From positions 992,001 through 1,056,000 of the forward strand of contig CAUEEP010000922.1 in NCBI GenBank assembly GCA_958450365.1: 64,000 nt of DNA, written 5' to 3'. The notes beneath the pieces were generated by a model, which ran no database searches, was not told where the DNA came from, and worked only from the letters and a program-made list of their open reading frames with translations. This DNA is from Mesorhabditis belari. Taxonomy: Eukaryota > Nematoda > Chromadorea > Rhabditida > Rhabditidae. Of the stretch, positions 47,901-57,855 are shown piece by piece (the first letter of the stretch is position 1; every line of letters starts with the position of its first letter). Position numbers and translations under genes: made by a program.

Positions 47901-50403
47901 AAATGAAAGTACAATTGAAAGTACAATTGAAATTTGTATTGGATTGTAGAGAGTGATTGTAAAGATTAATTGTAGAGATCAATTGTAAAGATCAATTGTA
48001 GAGATGAATCGAAAATCTCCCAATTTCCAGTTGCTCGTTTGGCTCAAGCTTTTCTCGGGAGTGGGAATTCGGAAAGTAAATTAGCGGCTCCACTGATCGA
48101 AACACCGAGATCTGAGGGAGTGCCCACGTTGACGGAAAATCCAAATCCACACGTGCAACAGAAGGCAATTGAAGGATTGAGAAGTGGTGAGGATTTGCGG
48201 AAACCTAAATTAATTTGGAATCCTCATCATTTGACAACTTTTCACTCTCTGACAACTCTGACAACTTTGACAACATCAAATATCAAATATCAAATCCAAC
48301 TCTGAACTCACCACTATAGCTTTCTTCAGCTTTCTTAAATTCAAAGTGTTTTGCAAGCTGACTTATTGTAGACTATGAGTCTATAGCAAGATCAGTCTAC
48401 AGTAAGATGCCTACAGTAAGATGTCTACAGTAAGATGTCTACAGTAAGATGTCTACAGTAAGATGTCTACAGTAAGATGTCTACGGTAAGATGTCTACAG
48501 TAAGATGTCTACAGTAAGATGTCTACAGTAAGATGTCTACAGTAAGATGTCTACAGTAAGATGTCTACAGTAAGATGTCTACAGTAAGATGTCTACAGTA
48601 AGATGCAACTAGACTTATGTCTAGCTTCACTTAAGTCTAGTTTACGTCTAGTTTATCATACAGTCAGTCCACTGTAGATTTGTCAGCCTACAGTAGACTG
48701 TAATTAAATTAATCGCTAGATTTCTGAGTCTACAGTTGGCCAGCAAACTGTAACCGAATCGATCATATCTTTAAGGAAATCTTTCAGTTGCTGAAGCATT
48801 TATGGGCGGAGCACGATCAGCAGCTCGAGACTCCTCGACATCGGCTGCAACTGGTGCAAGAGGCGGGGAATCCCGTTATTCCCTTCCATCAATCAAAGAT
48901 TTTCTCCCAGGAGCTGGCAACAATTTTGGATTGCAAAGGGGTGAAGGTGAAGGCCAATTTCTAAATACAATTTCTTGTAAACGATGGTGAATCAACGAAA
49001 TTGTCAACGATGGTGAATCATTCAACCAAATGATTCACCATCGATTCACCGATTTTCATTGAATCAACTCGAATTCTTTTTCCAGGTTGTCTCCCATTTC
49101 TGTCAGAAGCCATGCAGCTCGTCTACGGAAATTGTCAACGCGAAGCCGATCAAAAAGCCTTCGACACGTGGGGAAATGAAATTAAAAACGCGATTCTCGA
49201 TGGAAGAATGGATTTGCTGAGAGCAAGGTTTGAAATTGACGATAAAATGACAATCCTCCTAGGTTACGTTCGAGATTTTGATCTGATTTGGATCTGATTT
49301 GGATCTGATTTTGATCTGCTTTTGATCTGATTTTGATAATTTCTCTGGTAATCTTTCAATTCAGCAAGGAAACCTGTAAACGAACGGTTGAACGACAACA
49401 GTGTGGAGCTCTACGAGAAGCGATCTCTAATTGTGATATCATGGAATCATTGAAAGTCGGTTTCATGCCATGATAACAATAAAATAATCAATAACAAAGT
49501 TTTTCGATTACTTTCTCTCTATATAGACTCAAAAATCGTATTCAGATCGGTTCTCAACTGCAACGAGAGGTGAAACGATGTGATGAAGTGACGGGAATCA
49601 TCGATCAAGTAAGAGAATAATTATTGTCTACAATCTATCTGTCCGTTCGTTCGCCATTCGTACGAGCATCTCGGCCGTTTTTTGACCAATTAAGCTATAA
49701 CTTCTTTAGAAAACCTTAGAATATAATATAGTTATGCCATTTAAAATCAAAATTTTAAAAAGTCAAAACTGAGGCGCGCTTCGGGGGGTCGAAACTTGCT
49801 CGTGAGGGCAAGCGACAAGCGCGCTCCCGACTGCGCCATAGCCACGAAACGTCGACTCCCAAACATCCAGCTGATAAACCCGCCTAATGGCTTAATGGTC
49901 GTTCCAATAATCTAGTTCAAAAACTCTAGTTTTCCCAGTCAAACTGTTTTTTGAGTCGGTTTAATTACCCAAGTCAAACGGATCCCGCATCTGGGACCGT
50001 GTCTTTTTTCTAAGAGCGGCACCGAGGGTACGCACAAAACTTGGGTAATTAAACCGGTGGGGAGGGCTTTCTGAGGGTCTACAGTCTGGGCACTGTGCCA
50101 GATGCCACTTTTTCCTACTAGGGGCACCGAGGGTACGCACAAGACTTGGGTAATCAAACCGGTGGGGAGGGATTTCTGGGGATCTACAGTCGGGGCACTG
50201 TGCCAGATGCTGCTTTTTCTTACGACACGAAAGGTACGCAGACGCGCAGCTGACAGTAAAAACAGGAAAGCATTTCTTTCCATTATTCTTACTTTACAGT
50301 ATTCATTTCTTTGCAGAACCCGATGGCAGTGATCTCTCAAGTTTCCCAATTGATGACCGGAGAGGTTGCACAGGGATTCTTCAGCAATTTCCTCAAGGGA
50401 TAA
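44981..50403 (+). CDS. repeat protein with exon-encoded ARLAQAFMGG modules, unknown function
   Basis: Twelve or so exons: 44981-45084, 45871-45966, 46009-46141, 46217-46285, 46372-46518, 46591-46762, 47268-47384, 47429-47575, 47640-47865, 48031-48186, 48788-48940, 49086-49227, 49365-49459, 49527-49608 and 50317-50403, in phase at each junction. The N-terminal part is helical (MGRMVQLAQDLTRAAAGG), then a Thr run, a Lys/Pro basic segment and a PKPKPKPKPKP stretch. Five successive exons then begin with variants of one module: LRLAQSFLRG, VARAFMGS, MARLAQAFMGG, IARLAQAFLGS and VAEAFMGG, each followed by a Ser/Pro/Thr-rich spacer. The C-terminal 130 residues hold six Cys (CLPF, YGNCQRE, ETCKR, QQCGA, SNCDI, KRCDE), perhaps disulphide-linked. 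One intron needs a GC donor at 46763. No family recognised. Confidence 0.65.
45195..45488. repeat. 23-bp minisatellite (CACTCTACTAACACTACTAACAG)
   Basis: About twelve units in the first intron of the ARLAQAFMGG-repeat gene; most are identical, which suggests recent expansion. Confidence 0.9.
46763..47267 (+). other. intron with non-canonical GC donor
   Basis: The reading frame and module pattern require splicing after ...SFLRG, where the sequence is AGAG/GCGAGG, a GC donor. The intron includes an inverted copy of the dispersed motif (ACTCACCCTTTCTGGCACAC). The alternative, reading on to a stop at 46845, would cut the protein at about 250 residues. Confidence 0.5.
48405..48605. repeat. 14-bp minisatellite (AGATGTCTACAGTA)
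   Basis: About fourteen tandem units, one with CGGTA in place of CAGTA, in an intron of the ARLAQAFMGG-repeat gene. Confidence 0.9.
49637..49870 (-). mobile_element. SINE-like repeat with tRNA-like head
   Basis: On the minus strand GTGGCTATGGCGCAGTCGGG and AGCGCGC form a tRNA D-arm and start of an anticodon arm, and GTTTCGACCCCCCGAAGCGC an imperfect T-arm. The body (AAATGGCATAACTATATTAT on this strand) and the following CTGTCCGTTCGTTCG-type end match 35430-35600. Located in the last intron of the ARLAQAFMGG-repeat gene. Confidence 0.55.
49955..50235. repeat. tandem duplication of about 115 bp
   Basis: Two copies of GGCACCGAGGGTACGCACAA, TTGGGTAAT(T/C)AAACCGGTGG, GGAGGG(C/A)TTTCTG and GTCTACAGTCTGGGCACTGT-type sequence, plus an outer inverted piece at 49960. 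Located in the last intron of the ARLAQAFMGG-repeat gene. Confidence 0.85.
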
Positions 50404-50516
50404 GCCGTTAACCTTTATCCAAATGACTTAATTTTTGTGATGTAATATTTCGATCAGGTTTTAGTTCTTTCAAACATTTTGATCTCGTTACGGGTTTTTA
50501 TTTTGTTTCTTGCAAT

Positions 50517-50522
50517 AATAAA
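50517..50522 (+). terminator. poly(A) signal of the ARLAQAFMGG-repeat gene
   Basis: AATAAA, 114 bases after the stop codon. Confidence 0.6.
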
Positions 50523-50523
50523 C

Positions 50524-51161
50524 TTTTGATCCAATGTTCTGAATGCAAGTTTTGCGATAAAAACTCACTTTCTAGCTAAGACTTCTAAGGCTTATGATAG
50601 AAGACAAATGGCTACGGTAGAAGGAGAGATTACGGTAGAAGAGGTAAGAGTACCGTAGCTTTGACGGACTGACGGACGGACTACGATAGTTCTTGCCAGA
50701 TTACAGTAGTAGAAAGTCAAGATTGCAGTAGTCTGTGATTACTTAAGAGGGCCAAGATTACGCTAGCTTTTGCTTACGGTAGAAGATGGGATAACAGTAG
50801 AAGAGACAGGGTTACGGTAGCTTTTTCTTACGGTAGAAGATGGGATAACAGAAGAAGAGACAGGGTTACGGTAGCTTTTAGTTTTAGGACACGGACAGGA
50901 CACATTTTAGAAAGTACATTAGTCTGTCTACGACGCATTGTGAACACAAAGTTCTCTTCATTTTTGGGTGATCTCCGTGATTCCTCTGTGCTCTCTATGC
51001 CCACCGAAACGTCAAAACATTTGCATAATTCCTCATCGATAGGTGAAAAGTGAATTCTTCTGTATGAAACCCTTCCAAAACTGTCAATCAACACATTTCC
51101 AATCAGCCAACCCTGTCCAGATCAGTCAATCCAGTCAAATCAGCCAATCCTGTCCAGATCA
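50524..51161. other. intergenic, TACGGTAGAAG scatter
   Basis: Between two plus-strand genes. Contains at least eight TACGGTAG or TACCGTAG words with GAAGA spacers (50610-50880). No operon-like close spacing. Confidence 0.6.
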
Positions 51162-52202
51162 ATGCCAGAATTGGAGATCTTTGCCTATTTCACTCCACTT
51201 TGCATTTTCATCTTTATCTTAGTCTGCTTTTTACAGTTTGCTATTAGAGGTAAGTCATGAAAAAGTGATTTTTATTGGAAACTAATGTTTAGGAAGTAAT
51301 TTAGAAATCTGCTTAGGCTTAGAAATCAACTCTACAATTGACTCTAGACTCTTTTAGCCTTGAAAGTTAAGAATTGAAGTTGAGGCTCAAGTTTGTATCG
51401 AATAAAGTCTGAGAAATCGATCTAGGTTTTGAGTTTAAAGGCTTTAAAGGCTTTGAGTTTAAAGGCTTTAAGGCTTTGGTTAAAGGCTAAAGGCAGGGCT
51501 TAAAGGCTTTGAGTTTAAAGGCTTTAAAGGCTTCAAGGCTAAAGGCTTTGAGTTTAAAGGCTTTAAAGGCTTCAAGGCTTTAAAGGCTTTGAGTTTAAAG
51601 GCTTTAAAGGCTTCAAGGCTTTAAAGGCTCTTGATTTGCATCTTGAATATTGATTTGGAGATAAGCTATGGAGATAAGCTCTATCTCCATCGCTTAAATC
51701 AATTTAGTGATTCATTCAAAACTTCTTTAGGAGTCGGCTGCTGTCCAACACAAAGCCAATATCCGAGGCGGCGACCTCTCCGACCCGATTCTCTCGTTTG
51801 GAATACGGCTTGCTCGGCAGTGCCAAGTAAATCAATCAAAAAAATTTACAAATTCAACTTTAACATTTGAATCAATGAACTAGTTATTCTTCTTCAAAAG
51901 AAATATTTTTTTTCTGGCAATTAGCTATTAGGTACCTTAGCAATTTCAGATGCAAGCATGATGCATGCCGAGTTTGGCTTTCCAACGCAACGTCTCACTG
52001 AGAATCCAGGTGAGAAAAAGTTCAATTTAATCCTTAGCAATATAGTTCTCAAATTTAAGGCAATGATCGCTATTCGAGAAGTGATTTTCGCGAGGAATTT
52101 GCCCGACAAGTCGCCCAGGGACAAGCTGTCTACACACCAGGTTTGTCAAGTTCTGAAATTGATATCATTCTTTCATTTTTCACGAGAATTCACCTCTACT
52201 AA
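51162..52202 (+). CDS. small single-pass membrane protein
   Basis: Four exons (51162-51249, 51731-51826, 51950-52009, 52060-52202) give about 128 residues with consistent phase. After MPELEIFAYF comes a hydrophobic segment, about 11-27 (TPLCIFIFILVCFLQFA), then VGCCPTQ with a vicinal Cys pair that could be palmitoylated, an Arg/Pro-rich stretch (YPRRRPLRPD) and a polar tail. The short N-terminus and Arg-rich flank suggest a cytoplasmic C-terminus. The last exon is read through a possible donor at 52141 (CCAG/GTTTGT); if that is used, the true end lies further on and was not found. Family not recognised. Confidence 0.55.
51430..51632. repeat. GGCTTTAAAGGCTT tandem repeat in an intron
   Basis: Units of TTTGAGTTTAAAGGC and TTTAAAGGCTTCAAGGC in alternation, in the first intron of the small membrane protein gene. 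Confidence 0.85.
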
Positions 52203-52370
52203 TAGGTACCGTAATCCTAAATCTTCTCACATAACTTTAAAAGTTATAACTTATCTTTATCTTACGCTATAAGATTGAAACTTTTCCCTTCTTTCCTCCT
52301 TTCTTCCTTTCTTTCTTTCTTCCTTTCTTCCTTTCTTCTTCCTTGTCTTTCTTATTTCTTGGGGAAAGAA

Positions 52371-52450
52371 GGCGCAAATAGCTCAGTGTTAAAAGATAGC
52401 TTAGCTGATTGGTAAGGAGAAGGTCAAGGGTTCAATTCCCGTCTTTGCCA
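52371..52450 (+). tRNA. tRNA-like sequence
   Basis: GCGCAAATAGCTCAGTGTTA is followed by a TTGGTAA loop and a good T-arm (AAGGG TTCAATT CCCGT), ending TTTGCC, which pairs in part with the 5' end. An extra base in the D-loop region and a weak anticodon stem make it doubtful as a working tRNA. It follows a CCTTTCTTCCTT microsatellite. Confidence 0.4.
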
Positions 52451-53395
52451 TTCATTTCTATTTTACGGAAATCCAAGGCAGTTACTTTGAGTTGAGTAGA
52501 AAACCCAATTCTGTTTCTACTACGGATCACTTGAAAGCTCTAGCCGTTTATGTTCACCATCGCTAGTGTTATGATGTTTCAGAGTCTCTTGGACTATTAA
52601 TTCCAAGGCAGTTACTCGAGTTCGCTTGAATCCTTTTGAAAACCTTTGACTGTTTGAATGTGTTTATTCGTTAGAAAATCTGTAATTGTTTATTATGACT
52701 GTTTATTCGTTAGAAAATCTTTGACCCAAGTGATTTCTCATTTCAAAATCTCTTTGGTCTTTGATCGAAGATCAAAAAATTCTCAATAAAACAATAAACT
52801 TGGGTTAGTCAGAAGGCTGGCTGATTATTTAGAAGGCAGGCTGGTTATTTAGAAGGCTGGCTGACCATTCAGAAGGCTGGCTGATTATTTAGAAGGCTGG
52901 CTGATTATTCAGAAGGCTGGCTTTCTGTCTAGCAATTGCTTGCCTCAAGATGTTACTATTAAAATCGTTGAACTGTTGTCTGAATCTCTGTCTATCTTAT
53001 TGGTTGGTTAGTTTAAAAGCTGTAAAAGCTTCAATGCAGTCATTGTTTCTGTTCATTGCAGTCATTGTTTCTAGCGAACACCCCAGTTCTTATTTCCCAA
53101 CTATCCAACTTATAGAAATCGGCTGATACAGCAATCCTAACCTGCTTTATTCCACAGCTAAAGTCACAGAAATTCTACAAACCCATAGTCAGCTATTAAA
53201 AGATTTCGAGCTCTATCAGACTTGTTTAGTAATTCAATTCTTTCAATTCAATCAATCAATTCAATCAATTCAATCAATTCAATCAATTCAATCAATTCAA
53301 TCAATTCAATCAATCAAAACAATAAACTTGGGTTAGTCAGAAGGTTGGCTATGGCTTTTTTTTGTCTAGCAATTGCTTGCCTCAAGATGTTACTA

Positions 53396-53916
53396 TTAGG
53401 TTGATGCAAAAGTCTTTTTCATTTTTTTCGTACTTCCGTTAAAAAGTAACAAATGCACCAATTGAACAACGGTTTATTGCATTCGAAAGGCCAATTATTT
53501 TTCTGCAAAATGACATTAAAACGAGTTTAAAATGTCTTATGTCTAGATTTTTTTGAGAGCCTGAAGTCGGGTAGTCAAAAAAGGTGACGGCTCGATGATG
53601 CATTTTAGACGCTTTAGCTAAGGAAACCAATCTTGATGTTAATAAATAAAAGATAGAGCACAAAAAGTTCGATATTTTTTCAGATTTTCAGAGAAATTGA
53701 TTCAGCCAATTTCTTTATAGAGGTTTTTATAGATTTTTATGAAAAACCCGTTTTCACTCTCGAATTTGCTTGAAAGTGAACCCAAATTGACTTAAAAAGA
53801 TGGGAAATTCAACAATAAACACTTTTCATTTAGAGTAAACCATAGGTTAATTGATGACTTTTTTATTTTTCAAAAGAAGTACGAAAAAATGAAAAAGGTC
53901 TTTTGCATCAACCTAA
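53396..53916. mobile_element. mariner-type MITE, copy 2, with readable empty site
   Basis: 521 bp with ends TTAGGTTGATGCAAAAGTCT and TCTTTTGCATCAACCTAA, flanked by TA at 53394-53395 and 53917-53918. The flanks GCTTGCCTCAAGATGTTACTA and TTTAAAATCGTTGAACTGTT match the uninterrupted sequence at 52938-52985 (GATGTTACTATTAAAATCGT), which is therefore a paralogous empty site and confirms the boundaries. Confidence 0.95.
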
Positions 53917-55489
53917 TATTTAAAATCGTTGAACTGTTGTCCGAATCTCTGTCTATCTTGTTGATTGGTTAGTTTAAAAGCTGTAAATCTAAGGTATTAA
54001 AAGATTTCGAGCTCTGTCTTTTTATAGCTCTGTCTTAGAGCTAGAGTCTTTTCTATTGATTCAATTCTTTTCCAATGTTTAGTAATGAAATTCCAATGTA
54101 TCTTTAAAATGAAATTGAAATGAAATTTTAGTTTCCAATTTTATTCTTCGAAAAAAACTCTTTCGTAAAGTCAAAACAAAAGTAGGAAAAAAGAGAAAAA
54201 GCACAAAAAAAAGAAACAAAAAAGTTTCAAAAAAGAAAAAAACGAATAATATTTTTTAAAAGAGGCAAGTTTTGAAAGAAAAAAAGAAAAAAAGAAAAAA
54301 AGAAAAAATAAAAAAAAAAAAGAAAACATTAAAAGATATTGAATTAAAGGAAAATAAACAAATGTAAATAGTAAATAGTGTAAATGTTTTGTCTTACCGT
54401 AACCCGTTTGGTAATGGATTTGTGTTTACCGTAACGCTGAGAGACTATTTCAAGGAAATGGGCAAAGAGAAGTGCTAATTTTGATTGAAAAATCGTAAAT
54501 TAAAGTAAATTAAAGTCAAAAATTCGGAAAATGAAAGCTATTTTAAGAAAGAAATAGAGAAATCGACTGATTTAACAAAAAGAAGCAAAAGATTTTATTG
54601 GGTTGAGGTGAAGGACGAGTAGTTTAAAGGATTCAGAGGAATCGGGAAGCTATTTTTAAATAGCAACAAGGATACCGTAATCTGTAAGGAGAGTTTAGGC
54701 TAATGCGTTCTTGCTAATCTACGTTTTCCGTAGTCTAATTTGTGCTCTCTTTCTACCGTAATCTAGTTACCTTTGTCTATTGTGTGACTCGATTACTGAA
54801 GTCTTCTTATACTTTAGTCTTTCGCTCTCTACCGTAGTCTAGTAGCTGCATAACTGTAACTGAAGAGGTTACCTTAGCTACCTTAGCTACCATAGCTATC
54901 ATAGCTACCATAGCTACCATAGCTACTATAGCTACCTAGCTACCATAGCTACCATAGCTACTATATCTACCATAGCTAGCTATAGCTACCTTAGCTACCA
55001 TAGCTAGCTTAGCTACCTTAGCTACCTTAGCTAGCTTAGCTACCTTAGCTACCATAGCTACCTAGCTACCTAGCTTCCGTAATCCAGTCACGTCTCCTAG
55101 AATCCTCAATAAAGGGTAGCACAGACAGCCCCCTGAGAGAAAAGGGCGCGGAAATGTGTTCTCATGGTGGATTGCAAGAGTGTCTGTCTCTCAATCCGAG
55201 CATCCCGGTTTCGACCCCGCCTGCAGTCATTGTTTCTGGCGAACACCCCAGTTCTTATTTCCCAATTATCCAACTTATAGAAATCGGCTGATACAGCAAT
55301 CCTAACCTGGTTTACTTCACAGCTAAAGTCACAGAAATTCTACAAACCCATTGTCAGTTACAGTACCCCTAAAAGCTGCTCGATCTACCGTAATCCTTAG
55401 ACAAATTACTGTATCCAGTCAAATGAACCGGTGAAGAAAAAGAAAAGAAAAGAAAGGAAATGAGGTTATGGAAATAATATAAAAAGTAT

Positions 55490-57073
55490 TCAAACAGCTT
55501 GTCCAAAATTGACACTTGCATGAAGGGTCATTGATTGATTTGGACTCTTTGATTGATGATAGCAACTTGTTGGAGCTGTGATTTGTGAATTCGTGGGTTG
55601 AGTGGGAATTTGCTGAGATTGAGTCCAATACGGCTGAGATCCGGGTTCTGGAATTGAGAGATGAGCTTGATAAAGTAGGGATAAGCATACACAACCCACT
55701 AGCCCTTCTAACAAACGAGTTCAGCCGGCAATGAGGCCGGCAATGGCAATAAACTTGGCCCACCTTGACTCTGTTGTGGCCAATTGCAGAAAGATGGCAC
55801 GTAAACAGCTGTCCAATCATAGAACTCATCGCAACACCATGCATCTGGCGGCACTAAACCACAAGCATCCAAGCCGAGCGGGGAAATCGTTTCCTGGGGT
55901 GGAGTCTGGAATCATCATTCATTTATTGTTATTTATGTAATTGATAATTGATCTATCTTGAAATTCAAAGCTTCTAAAGCCTAGATAAACCTCAAATCTT
56001 TTCCAATACTTACATAGTTTTCCCTAACCGGTAACAGGCAAGAAATCGACGGTAATGGCGTTCGATTGTACGGTTTCAGCGCTCGTCTCTTCAGAAATCT
56101 CATCTAAATTTTGAACTTTATTTACATTATCAAGTTTTCCATTTAGTTCTATAGTTGTTTATTTGATTCAGCTTTAAAATCTGATATAGATATCTGATGT
56201 TTATTTCCAAAAAAGCTCTTGCTAGTGATCTTTCCCATTTGCTCTTGCTAGTGATCTTTCCCATTTACTCTTGCTAGTGATCTTTCCCATTTGCTCTTAC
56301 TAATGATCTTTCCCATTTGCTCTTGCCAAATAACCCCCAGAATCACCTGGGGATTTTTGAACTTATATAGAAATAAAAATTCAATTTCCCAATACTAAAC
56401 AATTCATACCTTAATTTGATTTGCATCCATTCGAAGAGTTTGTCGGCGAGCGGGCAAAGCGATTGGCTGTAATTGAGGGAGGAGAAGAGGGGAGGATGGC
56501 GTGGAAATCGTCGAGAAAGCCTAGAAATCGACAGATACCATTTACCGTCATCGTTTTTATCAAAAAGGACTTTAGATTAGTGGAATTTACGGTAAATAGA
56601 ACACAAAATTCTCTAGAACCTCTTCTCTAGAGGCATCAGGACTCGTCCTCCAGGGTCATAGCCTGCACTACAAAATTTCCAAACCCAACGATAGGCTGGT
56701 ACTTAAACTATGAATTGAGGACTGGCCTGGCCCCTGACCTAGGTCCAACCCTGGCTTGTACTTATCCCTGGTCTTTCTTTCTTTCTTCCTTCCTTCCTTC
56801 CTTTCTTCCTTCTTCCCCTTGTCTTTCCCCTCTCTTTGAGAGTTAAGCTACCGAATAGTTAAGTGGTTAGAGCAATTGCCTGAAAAGCAAGCAAAAGATC
56901 GAGGATTCAATCCCCCAGAAATCTTTTTTTGCTAATTCCTTGACTCCTTGATTACTAGTCTGTTCAAATTCGCTAACCTGAATGATCTTGGCTGTATCCG
57001 GGGGTGCTGTTTGTGATGTTCCTGCCTCATTCACTTCTTGTTCATTTTTTTCATTTGGACTTGCTGGAGACAT
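55490..57073 (-). CDS. unidentified small protein, five exons
   Basis: Exons on the minus strand: 56978-57073, 56410-56466, 56014-56103, 55764-55905 and 55490-55647, about 180 residues, every junction in phase. The N-terminus is acidic and polar (MSPASPNEKNEQEVNEAGTS), followed by a basic stretch (RRQTLRMDANQIKMRFLKRR), a middle with Cys and aromatic residues (LDACGLVPPDAWCCDEFYDW, TAVYVPSFCNWPQ) and a Gln/Ser-rich tail (YWTQSQQIPTQPTNSQ) ending NFGQAV. No signal peptide or membrane segment, so likely nuclear or cytoplasmic. The fourth exon uses a strong donor (CAAG/GTGGGC). I do not recognise a family. Confidence 0.6.
56205..56332. repeat. 32-bp tandem repeat (TTGCTCTTGCTAGTGATCTTTCCCAT-type)
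   Basis: Four to five units of TGCTCTTGCTAGTGATCTTT plus CCCATT in an intron of the minus-strand gene. Confidence 0.85.
56848..56923 (+). tRNA. tRNA-Phe-like degenerate sequence
   Basis: AATAGTTAAGTGGTTAGAGC (D-arm), then TTGC CTGAAAA GCAA, an anticodon arm with GAA as for Phe, then GAGGATTCAATCCCC (T-arm with mismatches). The acceptor ends do not pair convincingly. It lies antisense in the first intron of the minus-strand gene and follows a CTTCCTTCC microsatellite. Confidence 0.4.
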
Positions 57074-57363
57074 TGTTTAGATCAGAAATAGTTGTATATC
57101 TGAAAATTGATGAAAAGTTTCAAATAACTGAAAAACTGAAAAGAAAACATCTGCATGAAATCAAAAAAAATGCAAAAAAAAGGCTTTTGATTTATTTTTG
57201 AATGATTTATGAGAAAAAATTTGGATTTTGGAAAAAATTGAATGGGTTTAATGAGGGAAAGGAAAAGATTGAAATGGATTCTGATTGAAAAGAGTGTGCC
57301 AGGTGGTAGATGTTCAGACAAAAAAATGATTCTAAAAGCTTTAAAAAGTTACTGTAACAATCG

Positions 57364-57855
57364 TTACCTTGGTGCGCCAGACGCTAGACGTTTGCGTTTA
57401 CATGGAGCACCAGAGAGCGCACGGATGGCATCTGAGCTTTCTCGGTGCACCAGGTGGCTAGCGTTTACGTGAAAGCCTATGAGAACGCACAAAGGACATT
57501 ATTCGGTGTACCAGGTGGCCAGCGTTTACGTGAAAGCCTAGAGAACGCACCAAAGTCATTAATCGGTGTACCAGGTGGCTAGCGTTTACGGGAAAGCCTA
57601 GAGAACGCACAAAAAGACATTATTCGGTGTACCAGGTGGCTAGCGTTTACGTGAAAGCCTAGAGAACGCACAAAAGACATTGATCGGTGTACTGGGTGGC
57701 TAACGTTTACGTGAGAGCCTAGAGAGCGCACAAACCTTAGTGCACCAGGTGGCTTGTGTTTAACGAGAAACTAAAGAACGCACAAAAACAAACGGATGTG
57801 CGCCAGATGACCGGCGTTTACGTTGACTCTGGCCGGGAGAGAACGCACAAATGGA
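57364..57855. repeat. tandem repeat of about 60 bp derived from the dispersed motif
   Basis: Seven to eight units of GGTGTACCAGGTGGCTAGCG, TTTACGTGAAAGCCTAGAGA, ACGCACAAAAGACATTATTC. Each is an enlarged version of the dispersed GCGCCAGA...GTTTAC...GCACAAAG motif found elsewhere. Confidence 0.9.

Larger units (their letters stand above)
52203..55489. other. repeat-rich intergenic region, no gene seen
   Basis: Contains duplicated blocks: 53037-53196 repeats 55222-55358 (CAGTCATTGTTTCTAGCGAA... to ...ACAGAAATTCTACAAACCCA) and 52929-53030 repeats the flanks of the MITE at 53396. Also a GAAGGCTGGCTGATTATTTA array (52810-52925), an AATTCAATC array (53228-53315) and AGCTACCATAGCT arrays (54870-55085). 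No coding exon was identified. Confidence 0.6.

Noticed and set aside
48405..48605. CRISPR array
   Set aside because: The 14-bp units are contiguous with no unique spacers, and the genome is eukaryotic; the same applies to the other tandem arrays.
49939..50349. Minus-strand 136-codon frame with repeated LPTGLITQVLCVPSVPL
   Set aside because: It is generated by the tandem duplication in the last intron of the plus-strand gene; there are no independent gene signals.
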